Assembly: GCF_029968035.1 (NCBI RefSeq)
Contig: NZ_JASCIQ010000017.1
Coordinates: forward strand, 92,256-156,255
DNA from: Streptomyces cavernicola
GTDB taxonomy: Bacteria > Actinomycetota > Actinomycetes > Streptomycetales > Streptomycetaceae
Reading direction: 5' to 3'
DNA: 64,000 nt
Position numbers and translations under genes: made by a program. Of the stretch, positions 24,778 to 33,532 are shown one piece after another. The notes beneath the pieces were generated by a model. It ran no database searches, was not told the origin of the DNA, and saw nothing but the letters and a program-made list of their open reading frames with translations. Numbering within the stretch: the first letter of the stretch is position 1; every line of letters begins with the position of its first letter.

Positions 24778-26586
24778 TCAGACGTAGTCCTGGTACTTCT
24801 CCAGGAACCGGACCGGCTTGGAGAGCGCGTCGCGGCGGAACGGGTCGCCCAGCTCGCGGGTGCACATGATCTCGATGACCGTGGTCCGGCCCTGGTTCAT
24901 CTGGGCGTCGACGGCCTGGCGCAGTGCCGGGCCGACGTCGTCCAGCTTCTCCACGACGATGCCGTCGGCGCCCATGGCCTGGGCGATCCCGGCGAAGCTC
25001 TCGCTCTCCAACTCGCCCGCCACGAAACGGCGGTTGTAGAAGTCGACCTGGTTCTTCTTCTCCGCGCCCCACTGCCGGTTGTGGAAGACGACGGCGGTGA
25101 CGGGGATGTCATGGCGTACGGCGGTCATGACCTCGCCCATGCTCATGCCCCAGGCTCCGTCGCCGGCGTACGCGATGGCCGGGCGGTCCATGGCCGCGGC
25201 CTTGGCGCCGATGATGGTGGGCAGCGCGTAGCCGCAGTTGCCGAAGCTCATCGGGGCGAAGAAGGAGCGGGGCTCCTCGAAGCGCAGGTAGCTGTTGGCG
25301 ACGGAGTTGATGTTGCCGATGTCGGTGGAGACCATGACCCGCGGCGGCATGGCCTTCTCCAGTTCGCGCAGCACCTCGCGCGGGTGCAGCCAGTCGCCCT
25401 CCTCCCGCTCCTGCTCCGCGATCATGTCGAGGCTGAACGGGTCGGTCTCGTGGGTCCAGTCGCTGAGCTCCCGCTCCCACGCGTCCTTCTCCGCCTGGGT
25501 CTTCGCGGCGCGTTCCGCACGGGTGGCGTCGCAGGCGAGGGTCTTCTCGGCCAGGCGCTCGGTCAGGGCCGAGGCGGCGGCCTTGGCGTCGCCGCAGATG
25601 CCGACGGTGATCTTCTTGACCAGGCCGAGCATCTTGTGGTCGGCGTCTATCTGGATGATCTTCGCGTTCTTGGGCCAGTAGTCCATGCCGTGCTGCGGCA
25701 GCGTGCCGAACGGGCCGAGGCGCGAACCCAGGGCGATGACCACGTCGGCCTGGGAGATCAGCTTCATCGCGGCCTTGGAGCCCTGGTAGCCGAGCGGGCC
25801 GCACCACTGCGGGTGGCTCGCCGGGAACGAGTCGTTGTGCAGATAGCTGTTGACCACGGGGGCGCCGAGGCGTTCGGCGAGCGCCTTGCACTCCTCCACG
25901 GCGTCGGCCATGACCACGCCGCCGCCGGAGATGATGACCGGGAACTCGGCGGTGGCGAGCAGCTCGGCCGCGTCGTTCAGGCTCTGCTCGCCGCCGGGGC
26001 CGCGGTCGAGACGGCTCGGCTGCGGGATCTCGGCCTCGATCTCGCCGTAGAAGTGGTCGCGCGGGATGTTGAGCTGCGTGGGGCCGATCTCGGACATGGC
26101 CCGGTCGAAGGCGCGGCCGGTGTACTCGGCCATCCGCTTCGGGTTGTTGACGTGCGCCTGGTACTTGGTGAACTCCTGGAACATCGGGAGTTGGTTGGCC
26201 TCCTGGAAGCCGCCGAGGCCGGTGCCCATGGTGCCCGCCTCGGGGGTCACGATGACCACCGGGCTGTGCGCCCAGTACGCGGCGGCGATCGCGGTGACGC
26301 AGTTGCTGATGCCGGGGCCGTTCTGGCCGATCACGACACCGTGCCGGCCGCTCACGCGGGCGTACCCGTCGGCCATGTGGCCGGCGCCCTGCTCGTGGAC
26401 CACCGGGATCAGGCGGATGCCGGCCGGGGCGAAGATGTCCATGGCGTCCATGAACGCCGAGCCCATGATGCCGAACATGTCGGTGACCCCATTGGCCACC
26501 AGCGTCTCGACGAAGGCCTCTGAAGGGGTCATCTTCTGGACGCCGGTGACGACGGCACGGCTGGCGTCCGTCTGCTTCTCACTCAT
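24778..26586 (-). CDS. xsc: Sulfoacetaldehyde acetyltransferase
   Basis: A 602-residue thiamine-diphosphate enzyme that cleaves sulfoacetaldehyde with phosphate to acetyl phosphate and sulfite, the key desulfonation step of taurine catabolism. The N-terminal stretch around MTPSEAFVETLVANG and DMFGIMGSAFMDAMD is characteristic of Xsc. Glu65 in HEQGAGH is the cofactor-activating residue. The diphosphate site is GDGAWGMSMGEVMTAVRHD, ending in HNRQWG. Length is normal for the family. It is divergent from an IclR regulator and followed by pta on the same strand. Confidence 0.95.
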   Translation of the reverse strand: MSEKQTDASRAVVTGVQKMTPSEAFVETLVANGVTDMFGIMGSAFMDAMDIFAPAGIRLIPVVHEQGAGHMADGYARVSGRHGVVIGQNGPGISNCVTAIAAAYWAHSPVVIVTPEAGTMGTGLGGFQEANQLPMFQEFTKYQAHVNNPKRMAEYTGRAFDRAMSEIGPTQLNIPRDHFYGEIEAEIPQPSRLDRGPGGEQSLNDAAELLATAEFPVIISGGGVVMADAVEECKALAERLGAPVVNSYLHNDSFPASHPQWCGPLGYQGSKAAMKLISQADVVIALGSRLGPFGTLPQHGMDYWPKNAKIIQIDADHKMLGLVKKITVGICGDAKAAASALTERLAEKTLACDATRAERAAKTQAEKDAWERELSDWTHETDPFSLDMIAEQEREEGDWLHPREVLRELEKAMPPRVMVSTDIGNINSVANSYLRFEEPRSFFAPMSFGNCGYALPTIIGAKAAAMDRPAIAYAGDGAWGMSMGEVMTAVRHDIPVTAVVFHNRQWGAEKKNQVDFYNRRFVAGELESESFAGIAQAMGADGIVVEKLDDVGPALRQAVDAQMNQGRTTVIEIMCTRELGDPFRRDALSKPVRFLEKYQDYV

Positions 26587-26693
26587 GGTTCCACTCCTTC
26601 GACAGACCCATTGGGTGCAGAAATCGGTACGTGGCGTTCCTGAAATCAGGATCTGGGTGGACTGTAGGGTGCTCCGTCGGGGTCGTCAACGAG

Positions 26694-26709
26694 TCGTTCA
26701 AGAAAACGA
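26694..26709. promoter_or_regulatory. IclR-type operator candidate between xsc and the IclR gene
   Basis: TCGTT-N6-AACGA inverted repeat in the 195-bp divergent region, 108 bp from the xsc start. Confidence 0.4.
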
Positions 26710-26741
26710 GATCTGTTAGGCTAAATTCCGGAACCTGAGCC

Positions 26742-26763
26742 GATGTGATCTCTAGATGTGATC
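26742..26763. promoter_or_regulatory. 9-bp direct repeat GATGTGATC x2
   Basis: GATGTGATC occurs at 26742-26750 and 26755-26763 with a 4-base spacer, just before and at the start of the IclR gene. It could be a regulator-binding repeat. Confidence 0.4.
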
Positions 26764-26781
26764 CCTATACGTGGGGGAGTC

Positions 26782-27579
26782 ATGGACCTGACTCGCGAGC
26801 CCGATCCGACCGCGCTGAACGGCGATACGCCGACGATGCGCCTGTTCTCGCTGCTCGAACTGATCGCGGCCAAGGACCAGTTGGTCTCGCTGCAAGGTCT
26901 GGTCGAGGAGACCGGCATGCCCAAGCCGACGCTGCACCGCATGCTCCAGCAGCTGGAGGCGGCCGGGCTCCTCATCCGGCAGGCGGACGGCCGCCACTAC
27001 GGCACCGGCGCGCGGCTGCGCCGGCTCGCCGAGAACCTCCTCCTGAACGCGACCCACCACGGCGCCCGCCATGCCGTACTGCGCAACCTGGTCGAGGAGT
27101 TGGGGGAGAGCTGCAACATCACCACGCTCTCGGGCAACGAGGTGGTCTACCTCGACCGCGTCGAGACCCCGGAGCCGCTGCGCTTCTACCTGCGGCCGGG
27201 CTCGCGCGTCCCCGTCCACTGCTCCGCCAGCGGCAAGATGATCCTGTCCCAGATGAGCCCGGCCCAGCGCCGCAAGCTCCTGGCCCACGCCCCGCTCAAG
27301 CAGTACACGCCCACGACGGTCACCGAACTCGACGCCCTGGAAGAAGAGTTCAAGCGCGTCCGGCGCAACGGCTACGCGCTCGACGACGAGGAGTTCCTGC
27401 CCGGACTGGTCTGCGTGGCCGTGCTCGTCCCCGGACGCGCCAACCTGTGCGTCGCCGTCCAGGCCCCCGTCATGCGACTCACCCCCGACAAGGCGCTGCA
27501 GCTGCTCCCCGCCCTGCAGCGGGCCGCCGAGGCGATCGCCCGCGTGGAGGCCGAGGGCACCCCCGCCGCCGAGCAGTGA
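26782..27579 (+). CDS. IclR-family regulator of the xsc locus
   Basis: A 265-residue regulator. The N-terminal winged helix contains TMRLFSLLELIAAKD and the recognition helix VEETGMPKPTLHRMLQQLE. The IclR effector domain follows (LVEELGESCNITTLSGNEV, VPVHCSASGKMIL, GYALDDEEFLPGLVCVAV). ATG 26782 has GGGGGAG only two bases upstream, and GTG 26758 is an in-frame alternative with no ribosome site. Divergent from xsc, it probably controls it. The CobS/CobT-like genes follow on the same strand after a repeat array. Confidence 0.9.
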   Translation: MDLTREPDPTALNGDTPTMRLFSLLELIAAKDQLVSLQGLVEETGMPKPTLHRMLQQLEAAGLLIRQADGRHYGTGARLRRLAENLLLNATHHGARHAVLRNLVEELGESCNITTLSGNEVVYLDRVETPEPLRFYLRPGSRVPVHCSASGKMILSQMSPAQRRKLLAHAPLKQYTPTTVTELDALEEEFKRVRRNGYALDDEEFLPGLVCVAVLVPGRANLCVAVQAPVMRLTPDKALQLLPALQRAAEAIARVEAEGTPAAEQ

Positions 27580-27705
27580 CCGCAGCCGTGACCACGGCCC
27601 CCGCCGCCGACCAGTGACCACCCCCGTGACCACACGTGTGGCGCCCCGTGACCACAGCCGTGACCACATCCGTGACCGCACCTGTGGCCACCCCGTGACC
27701 ACACC
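27576..27705. repeat. Array of eight GTGACC(A/G)C boxes
   Basis: The box GTGACC followed by AC or GC appears eight times in 130 bp, at irregular spacing of about 10-30 bp, starting at the IclR stop codon and ending before the CobS-like start. GTGTGG and CTGTGG, partial reverse-sense boxes, lie between them. It may be a decayed tandem duplication or a cooperative binding region. Confidence 0.7.
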
Positions 27706-27723
27706 CGACCCGAAGGGCCGCAC

Positions 27724-28731
27724 ATGGCACACCCGGTGACCCACCCGACCACCCCCGACCGGCCGGACCTGAGGCTCGCCGTCAAGGACGTCTTCGGCAT
27801 CGACTCGCCGCTGGTCGTCCCCGCCTTCAGCGAGCGCAGCGAGCACGTCCCCGAGGCCGACGACGCCTACCGGTTCAACCCCGACGTGACCCTGGCCCTG
27901 CTCGCCGGGTTCCTGCACGACCGGCGGGTCCTTGTGCAGGGCCTGCACGGCACCGGCAAGTCCACACACGTCGAGCAGGTCGCCGCACGGCTCAACTGGC
28001 CCTGCGTACGCGTCAATCTGGACGGCCACCTCGGCCGCCCCGACCTGATCGGCAAGGACGCGGTGGTGCTGCGGGACGGCCGTCAGGTGACCGAGTTCCA
28101 GGAGGGCATCGTGCCCTGGTCGCTGCAACGGCCCGTGGCGCTGATCCTGGACGAGTACGACGCGGGCCGCCCCGACGTCATGTTCGTCATCCAGCGGATC
28201 CTGGAGCGCGACGGCAAGTTGACGCTCCTGGACCAGAACAAGGTCATCAGCCCCCACCCGTACTTCCGGCTCTTCGGCACCGCCAACACGGTCGGGCTGG
28301 GCAACCTCAACGGCCTGTACCACGGGGCTCAGCGCCTCAACCACGCGCAGCTGGACCGCTGGAACATCGTCACCTCGCTCGACTACCTGCCGGCGGCGGA
28401 GGAGGCGGCGATCGTGCGGGCGCGCGTCCCGTCCCTCGCCGACGAGCGGGGCGCGGAGCTGATCGCCTCGATGGTCGCGGTCGCCGCCCTGACCCGTACG
28501 GGCTTCCACGCCGGTGACGTGTCGACGCTGATGTCGCCCCGTACGGTCATCACCTGGGCGGAGAACCTGGAGATCTTCGGCGACCCCGCGCTCGCGTTCA
28601 GGGTGTCCTTCCTCAACAGGTGCGACGAGGCCGAACGCACCGTGGTCGCCGAGTACTTCCAGCGCTGCTTCGACCGCGAGCTCGACGTGTCGTACGCGCT
28701 CACCGCCGACTCGGCTCAGGCCGCGCCGTGA
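27724..28731 (+). CDS. CobS-like AAA+ ATPase
   Basis: A 335-residue AAA+ protein with close resemblance to the CobS subunit of aerobic cobaltochelatase. The N-terminus VFGIDSPLVVPAFSERSEHVP is a CobS signature. Walker A is GLHGTGKST (73-81), Walker B ends in LDEYDAGRPDVMF, and sensor region TANTVGLGN follows. It overlaps the VWA partner gene (GTGA). In the known system CobS and CobT drive metal insertion by CobN; no CobN gene lies in this window. It may therefore serve a CobN elsewhere, or activate another metalloprotein. Start ATG 27724 has only a weak ribosome site. Confidence 0.88.
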   Translation: MAHPVTHPTTPDRPDLRLAVKDVFGIDSPLVVPAFSERSEHVPEADDAYRFNPDVTLALLAGFLHDRRVLVQGLHGTGKSTHVEQVAARLNWPCVRVNLDGHLGRPDLIGKDAVVLRDGRQVTEFQEGIVPWSLQRPVALILDEYDAGRPDVMFVIQRILERDGKLTLLDQNKVISPHPYFRLFGTANTVGLGNLNGLYHGAQRLNHAQLDRWNIVTSLDYLPAAEEAAIVRARVPSLADERGAELIASMVAVAALTRTGFHAGDVSTLMSPRTVITWAENLEIFGDPALAFRVSFLNRCDEAERTVVAEYFQRCFDRELDVSYALTADSAQAAP

Positions 28732-30494
28732 CCGACGCCCCCGCCGAACGCCCCGCCGAACCGCACGCCGACGCCCGCCGCAGGCAACGTGTCGAAGAGC
28801 TCTGCGCGGCGGCCGTACGAGCCCTCAGCGCCGACCCCGACCTGCGCTTCCGCGGGCGCCGACTGCACCGCGGACGGCGCCCGCTGCCGCTGCACGCCCC
28901 CCATCTGCACCCCACCCCGGAGGACGACTTCGGCTCGTTCCGCGGCGCGGCCGACGGCATGGCCCTGCGGCTGACCCGCTCGGACGCCGGGCTGCACCGC
29001 CGGGAGCGCCCCGCCGAACCGGTGGAACGGCTGGTCTTCGAGATGCTCGAACAGTTCCGCGTCGAGTCGCTGGCCCCGGCGGCGATGCCCGGCATCACCC
29101 GCAACCTGCGCCACCGCCATGAGCAGTGGTCTCTTGCCTTCCACCGCTCGGGCCTCACCGAGACAGCGCGCGGGCTGCTGCTCTACACGGTCGCGCAGGT
29201 CTGCCGGTCCCGGATCACCGCACAACCCGTCGTCGCGGAGACCGAGGACCTGATCGAGGCCACCCGCGCCGCCGTCGGCCCCTCGATCGGGCACGACCTC
29301 GCCGGGCTGCGGCGCCACCGGGCCGACCAGGCCGCGTTCGCCGCCCACGCCCTGTCCCTCGCCTGCACCGTGGCCGCACTGCTCACGTCCGCCGAAGGCG
29401 AGGGCGGCACCGGCTCCGGCGCCGGAGACGAGGACGCGCGCGCGGACGACCCCGACGACCGGGCCGAGGACCGGTCCCGCTTCACCCTCCTGACGGACTT
29501 CGGCGACGACGAGCAGCTCGGCACCGCATCCCTGGGCCGAAGCCGCGTCCTGGAGGACGCCACCGACGGCTATCGCGTCTTCACCACCGCCTACGACCGG
29601 CAGCACCCGGCGGGCCGCCTGGTCCGGCCCGAGCTGCTCGGGGAGTACCGGGAACGGCTCGACCGGCGCATCGCCGCGCAGAGCGTGAACGTCGGCCGGC
29701 TCGCCCGCGCGTTGACGGCGCTGCTCGCCGACCCGGCACGCGACGGATGGGACGGCGGGCAGGAGGAGGGCCGGGTCGACGGACGCCTGCTCGCCCGGCT
29801 GATCAGCTCGCCGAGGGAGCGCCGCCTCTTCCGGACCGAACGCGTCGCACCCGTGCCCGACGCCCTCGTGACGTTCCTCGTCGACTGCTCGGGCTCCATG
29901 AAGGAGCACGGAGAGCCGGTGGCCGCTCTGGTCGACGTCTTCGCCCGAGCGCTCGAACAGGCCGGCGTGAGCTGCGAGATCCTCGGCTACACCACCGGAG
30001 CCTGGAACGGCGGCCGGGCCCGCCGCGCCTGGCTGAGAGCGGGGCGACCCGCACACCCCGGCCGCCTCAACGAGCAGTGCCACCTGGTGTTCAAAGACGC
30101 GGAGACACCGTGGCGCAGGGCCCGGCGGGACATCGCCGCGCTGCTCAAGGCCGACCTGTACCGCGAGGGCGTGGACGGCGAGGCGGTGGCCTGGGCCGCG
30201 CGGCGCGCACAGGCCCGGCCGGAGCGGCGGCGGCTCCTGGTCGTCCTGTCCGACGGCAGCCCCATGGACACCGCCACCCATCTGGTCAACGACCGCCACT
30301 ACCTGGACCACCACCTCAAGGACGTGGTCGCGGGCCTCGAACGGTCCGGCGTTGTCGAGGTCCACGGCCTCGGCGTGGGGCTCGACCTGAGCCCGTACTA
30401 CAGCCGCTGCCACGCCCTCGACCCGTCCCGGACCACCGGAAGGGAGATGATCCGGGAGACGCTCACGCTGCTCGCGGGCCACCCTCGCCGGTAG
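28728..30494 (+). CDS. CobT-like VWA-domain protein
   Basis: A 588-residue partner of the CobS-like ATPase. The N-terminal part has FGSFRGAADGMALRLTRSDAGLH and FEMLEQFRVESLA, as in CobT. An acidic Asp/Glu linker is at about 230-250. The C-terminal VWA domain carries the MIDAS motif DCSGS (Asp386, Ser388, Ser390), then ILGYTTGAWNGG, GRLNEQCHLVFKDA and VLSDGSPMD. The GTG start overlaps the upstream stop, so the pair is coupled 1:1. Known VWA/AAA+ pairs insert metals or mature metal cofactors; the target here is not visible. Confidence 0.87.
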   Translation: MTDAPAERPAEPHADARRRQRVEELCAAAVRALSADPDLRFRGRRLHRGRRPLPLHAPHLHPTPEDDFGSFRGAADGMALRLTRSDAGLHRRERPAEPVERLVFEMLEQFRVESLAPAAMPGITRNLRHRHEQWSLAFHRSGLTETARGLLLYTVAQVCRSRITAQPVVAETEDLIEATRAAVGPSIGHDLAGLRRHRADQAAFAAHALSLACTVAALLTSAEGEGGTGSGAGDEDARADDPDDRAEDRSRFTLLTDFGDDEQLGTASLGRSRVLEDATDGYRVFTTAYDRQHPAGRLVRPELLGEYRERLDRRIAAQSVNVGRLARALTALLADPARDGWDGGQEEGRVDGRLLARLISSPRERRLFRTERVAPVPDALVTFLVDCSGSMKEHGEPVAALVDVFARALEQAGVSCEILGYTTGAWNGGRARRAWLRAGRPAHPGRLNEQCHLVFKDAETPWRRARRDIAALLKADLYREGVDGEAVAWAARRAQARPERRRLLVVLSDGSPMDTATHLVNDRHYLDHHLKDVVAGLERSGVVEVHGLGVGLDLSPYYSRCHALDPSRTTGREMIRETLTLLAGHPRR

Positions 30495-30534
30495 CAGGTG
30501 TCTCCCCGGAGGGACACCCCGGACCCGTCTCCCG

Positions 30535-31995
30535 CTACGCGACCATCGCCCGGTCGACCAGTTCGCCCAGGATGCGGATGCCCGGGTCGATCACGGAGAG
30601 CGGGGGCGCCGCGAAGCCGATGCGGAAGTGGTTCAGCGGCGGGTCCTCCGACAGGAAGTAGATGTCGCCGCGCTCGATCAGCACCCCGCGCTCCTGCGCC
30701 AGGTCCACGAGCCGGCGGCAGTCCAGCTCCGCCGGCCCCGACATCCACAGGCTCACCCCGCCCGGGGGAGGCGTGGTGTGCCACGGCAGGTGAGCGTTGA
30801 CCGCCCGGCTCGCCGCCTCCCACTTGTGCATCAGCTGGCCCCGGTACCTGCGCACCGCCCGGTGGTACTCGCCGGACTCGATGAGCAGGGCCAGGGCGCG
30901 CTGTATGTGCCCGGACGGATGTCGCACCGAGTAGCGGCGCAGATCGCGCAGCTCCCGGACGAGCTCCCGCGAGCCCACGAGGTACCCGAGCCGCAGCCCC
31001 GGTGCGAGGAACTTCGAGAACGTGCCCAGATAGACGACCTGATCGGTCTCGTCCAGGCCCTTCAGGGCGGGCGTCGGGCTGCCCTGGTAGCGGAACTCGC
31101 TGTCGTAGTCGTCCTCCACGATCACCGTCCCGCTCTCCCGCACGAGCGACAGCAGCTCCCGTCGGCGACCGATGCTCAACGTGGCGTTCGTCGGGTGGTG
31201 ATGACTGGGCGTCACATGCAGCAGGTCCACACCGGCCAGGCTCTTCGGCGGTTTCAGCCCCGCTTCGTTCGCCGTCATCGGCAGCAGCGTGGCTCCCGCG
31301 CGTACGAAGATGTGCCGGGCGTCCAGATAGCCGGGGTCCTCGACCGCCACCACGGAGCCCTGGCCGAGCAGCGCCCGGCTCAGCAGGTCGAGCCCCTGCT
31401 GCGAGCCGACGGTGATCAGCACCTCCTCCGGCGACGCCTCCACCCCACGGGCCGGCAGCAGGTGCCGGCAGACCATCTCGACCAGGAGCGGATCGTCGGC
31501 CGCTATGCCGTCCTGCAGGCTGTACTGGATGTGCGGCGGGTACAGCGCCTTGTTGAGCGCCCTCGACCAGTCCCGCGCCGGGAACGCCCGCAGGTCGACC
31601 TGACCTGCGAGGAACGGGTACGGATAGCGCGCCCAGTCCGGCCGCTTCTCGATGTGCGGCAGGGTGTCCTCGGGGTGCCCGCGCAGTCGCGAGGCCCAGT
31701 CGAAACGCGGGGTCGCGGGCCGTTCCTCGGCGGTGCAGTACGCGCGTATCTCCCGGTTGACGAAGATCCCCTGGCGGACCCGGCTCTCGACGAAACCTTC
31801 GGCCACCAGTTCCTGGTAGGCGGCGTTGACGGTGTTGCGGGAAAGGCCCAGCTCGCGCGCCAACTCCCGGGACGAGGGCAGCCGACGCCTTGCGTCGATC
31901 GTGCCGACTGCGATGCCGTGCTCGATGGCCTTGCGGATCTGGCGGTACAGCGGCTCACTCGACTCCCGGTCGACCTCGATCAACGTGCGTGGCAT
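30535..31995 (-). CDS. MocR-type (TauR-like) GntR/aminotransferase regulator
   Basis: A 486-residue PLP-dependent regulator. The winged helix of the GntR family covers residues 15-80 (PLYRQIRKAIEHG, LPSSRELARELGLSRNTV). An aminotransferase-I-like domain follows with EDDYDSEFRY and the PLP lysine Lys328 in LGTFSKFLAPGLRLGYL. It is divergent from alanine dehydrogenase and next to the Tpa-type aminotransferase, the arrangement of TauR. It probably senses taurine or a taurine-PLP adduct and controls ald, tpa and the permease; a shared motif at 32230 and 35239 is a possible binding element. Confidence 0.9.
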   Translation of the reverse strand: MPRTLIEVDRESSEPLYRQIRKAIEHGIAVGTIDARRRLPSSRELARELGLSRNTVNAAYQELVAEGFVESRVRQGIFVNREIRAYCTAEERPATPRFDWASRLRGHPEDTLPHIEKRPDWARYPYPFLAGQVDLRAFPARDWSRALNKALYPPHIQYSLQDGIAADDPLLVEMVCRHLLPARGVEASPEEVLITVGSQQGLDLLSRALLGQGSVVAVEDPGYLDARHIFVRAGATLLPMTANEAGLKPPKSLAGVDLLHVTPSHHHPTNATLSIGRRRELLSLVRESGTVIVEDDYDSEFRYQGSPTPALKGLDETDQVVYLGTFSKFLAPGLRLGYLVGSRELVRELRDLRRYSVRHPSGHIQRALALLIESGEYHRAVRRYRGQLMHKWEAASRAVNAHLPWHTTPPPGGVSLWMSGPAELDCRRLVDLAQERGVLIERGDIYFLSEDPPLNHFRIGFAAPPLSVIDPGIRILGELVDRAMVA

Positions 31996-32069
31996 GGAAC
32001 GCTCCTGAGCTCTCGTGGCCTGCGCCGGGCGCGGGACGTATGTGCAAGCGAACCGGGTTCGCCGGCCGG

Positions 32070-32104
32070 TCGGACCACCGGCCGCGCGACGCTCGGACCA
32101 CCGG
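32070..32104. repeat. Direct repeat TCGGACCACCGG x2
   Basis: TCGGACCACCGG at 32070-32081 and 32093-32104, period 23 bp, within the divergent MocR region. MocR regulators often bind direct repeats, so this is a candidate operator. Confidence 0.5.
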
Positions 32105-32229
32105 TCCCGCGACCGGGCGTGGAGCCGGCCGTGGAACCGGCTGTGAACGGCCGTGAAACCGGTCGCATACGGGACGTAAACGGTCGCCTACGCGGCGATT
32201 TCCTCCTGGACCCATCAAAGGGCCCGGTT

Positions 32230-32241
32230 CTGGTGCTTCTC
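32230..32241. promoter_or_regulatory. Shared block CTGGTGCTTCTC, ald side
   Basis: Matches CTGGTGCTTTTC at 35239-35250 in 11 of 12 bases. On the minus strand the sequence overlapping it reads CCAGAACCGG, and the permease copy carries CCAGAACTGG on the plus strand. It may be a TauR-type site. Confidence 0.45.
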
Positions 32242-32331
32242 GCCGGACCAGTTGGCTCTGCAATCTAGCGCCATCGGCGGCTCCAGACGAGAGCTCGACG
32301 CCAACCCCCTCATCCCAGATGGGAGTTCTTC

Positions 32332-33447
32332 GTGAAGATCGGAATTCCGCGCGAGGTCAAGAACCACGAGTACCGCGTGGCCATCACCCCCTCCGGCGTC
32401 CACGAGCTGGTCCAGGCCGGCCACACGGTGTACATCGAGCAGGGCGCCGGGGCCGGTTCGTTCATCTCGGACGCGCAGTACCAGGCAGCCGGCGCCACCG
32501 TACTGAGGACGGCCGACGAGGTCTGGTCCGAGGGTGACCTGCTGCTCAAGGTGAAGGAGCCCGTCGCGGAGGAGTACCACCGCATGCGCCCCGGCCAGGT
32601 GCTCTTCACCTACCTGCACCTGGCGGCCTCCCGGGAGTGCACCCAGGCGATGCTCGCGGCCGGGGTCACCGGTGTCGCGTACGAGACGGTGCAGCCGGCC
32701 GACGGCACACTGCCGCTGCTGTTCCCGATGTCCGAGGTCGCCGGGCGGCTCGCCCCGCAGGTGGGCGCGTACCACCTGATGCGGGCGGCCGGCGGGCGAG
32801 GCGTCCTGATGGGCGGCGTCTCCGGCACGCACCCCGCGAAGACCGTCGTCATCGGCGCCGGAGTGTCCGGGATGAACGCGGTGGCCGTCGCGACCGGCAT
32901 GTGGTCCGACGTGGTGCTGCTCGACAAGAACATCGACAAGCTGCGCGCCGCCGACCGCATGTACCAGGGCAGCATCGCCACCGTCGCCTCCAACGGCTAC
33001 GAGCTGGAACAGGCCGTCCTGGAGGCCGACTTGGTCATCGGCGCGGTCCTCGTGCCCGGTGCGAAGGCGCCGAAGCTGATCAGCAACGAACTCGTCTCCC
33101 GGATGAAGCCGGGCTCGGTGCTCGTCGACATCGCGATCGACCAGGGCGGCTGCTTCGAGGACTCCCGGCCGACGACCCACGCGGACCCCGTCTACGACGT
33201 CCACGACTCGGTCTTCTACTGCGTCGCGAACATGCCGGGCGCGGTGCCGAACACCTCCACGTACGCCCTCACCAACGTCACCCTGCCGTACGTCCTCGCC
33301 ATCGCGAACAACGGGCTCGCCGAGGCCGCGCGGGCGGACGCCGCGATCAAGCGCGGCATCAACGTGGTGGGCGGCCAGGTCACCTACCGGCCCGTCGCGG
33401 AGGCGCACGACCTGAAGCACGTCGAGGTCGACGAGGCCCTCGTCTAG
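32332..33447 (+). CDS. ald: Alanine dehydrogenase
   Basis: A 371-residue NAD-dependent enzyme that oxidises alanine to pyruvate and ammonium. It starts MKIGIPREVKNHEYRVAITP; the pyruvate-binding residues Arg15, Lys75 and His96 are present, and the NAD fold has VVIGAGVSGMNAVAVA. GTG 32332 follows GGGAG. In this locus it would regenerate the pyruvate used by the taurine:pyruvate aminotransferase encoded next, and release the amino nitrogen as ammonium. Confidence 0.95.
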   Translation: MKIGIPREVKNHEYRVAITPSGVHELVQAGHTVYIEQGAGAGSFISDAQYQAAGATVLRTADEVWSEGDLLLKVKEPVAEEYHRMRPGQVLFTYLHLAASRECTQAMLAAGVTGVAYETVQPADGTLPLLFPMSEVAGRLAPQVGAYHLMRAAGGRGVLMGGVSGTHPAKTVVIGAGVSGMNAVAVATGMWSDVVLLDKNIDKLRAADRMYQGSIATVASNGYELEQAVLEADLVIGAVLVPGAKAPKLISNELVSRMKPGSVLVDIAIDQGGCFEDSRPTTHADPVYDVHDSVFYCVANMPGAVPNTSTYALTNVTLPYVLAIANNGLAEAARADAAIKRGINVVGGQVTYRPVAEAHDLKHVEVDEALV

Positions 33448-33532
33448 GAGCACCGAGACCTCTCCGGAGGCCCGCAACCCACCGCATCCGACACTCGCCC
33501 GGCCGTCCGCCGGGCCAGGAGGGGAGACCCAC

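Larger units (their letters stand above)
31996..32331. other. Divergent promoter region of the MocR and alanine dehydrogenase genes
   Basis: 336 bp with no gene. It holds a 23-bp imperfect direct repeat, several CGGACCA boxes, and the block CTGGTGCTTCTC, which is nearly repeated in the permease leader. Confidence 0.6.

Noticed and set aside
27576..27705. GTGACC array as a CRISPR array
   Set aside because: Boxes are six to eight bases, spacing is irregular and there are no spacer-length unique segments or cas genes.
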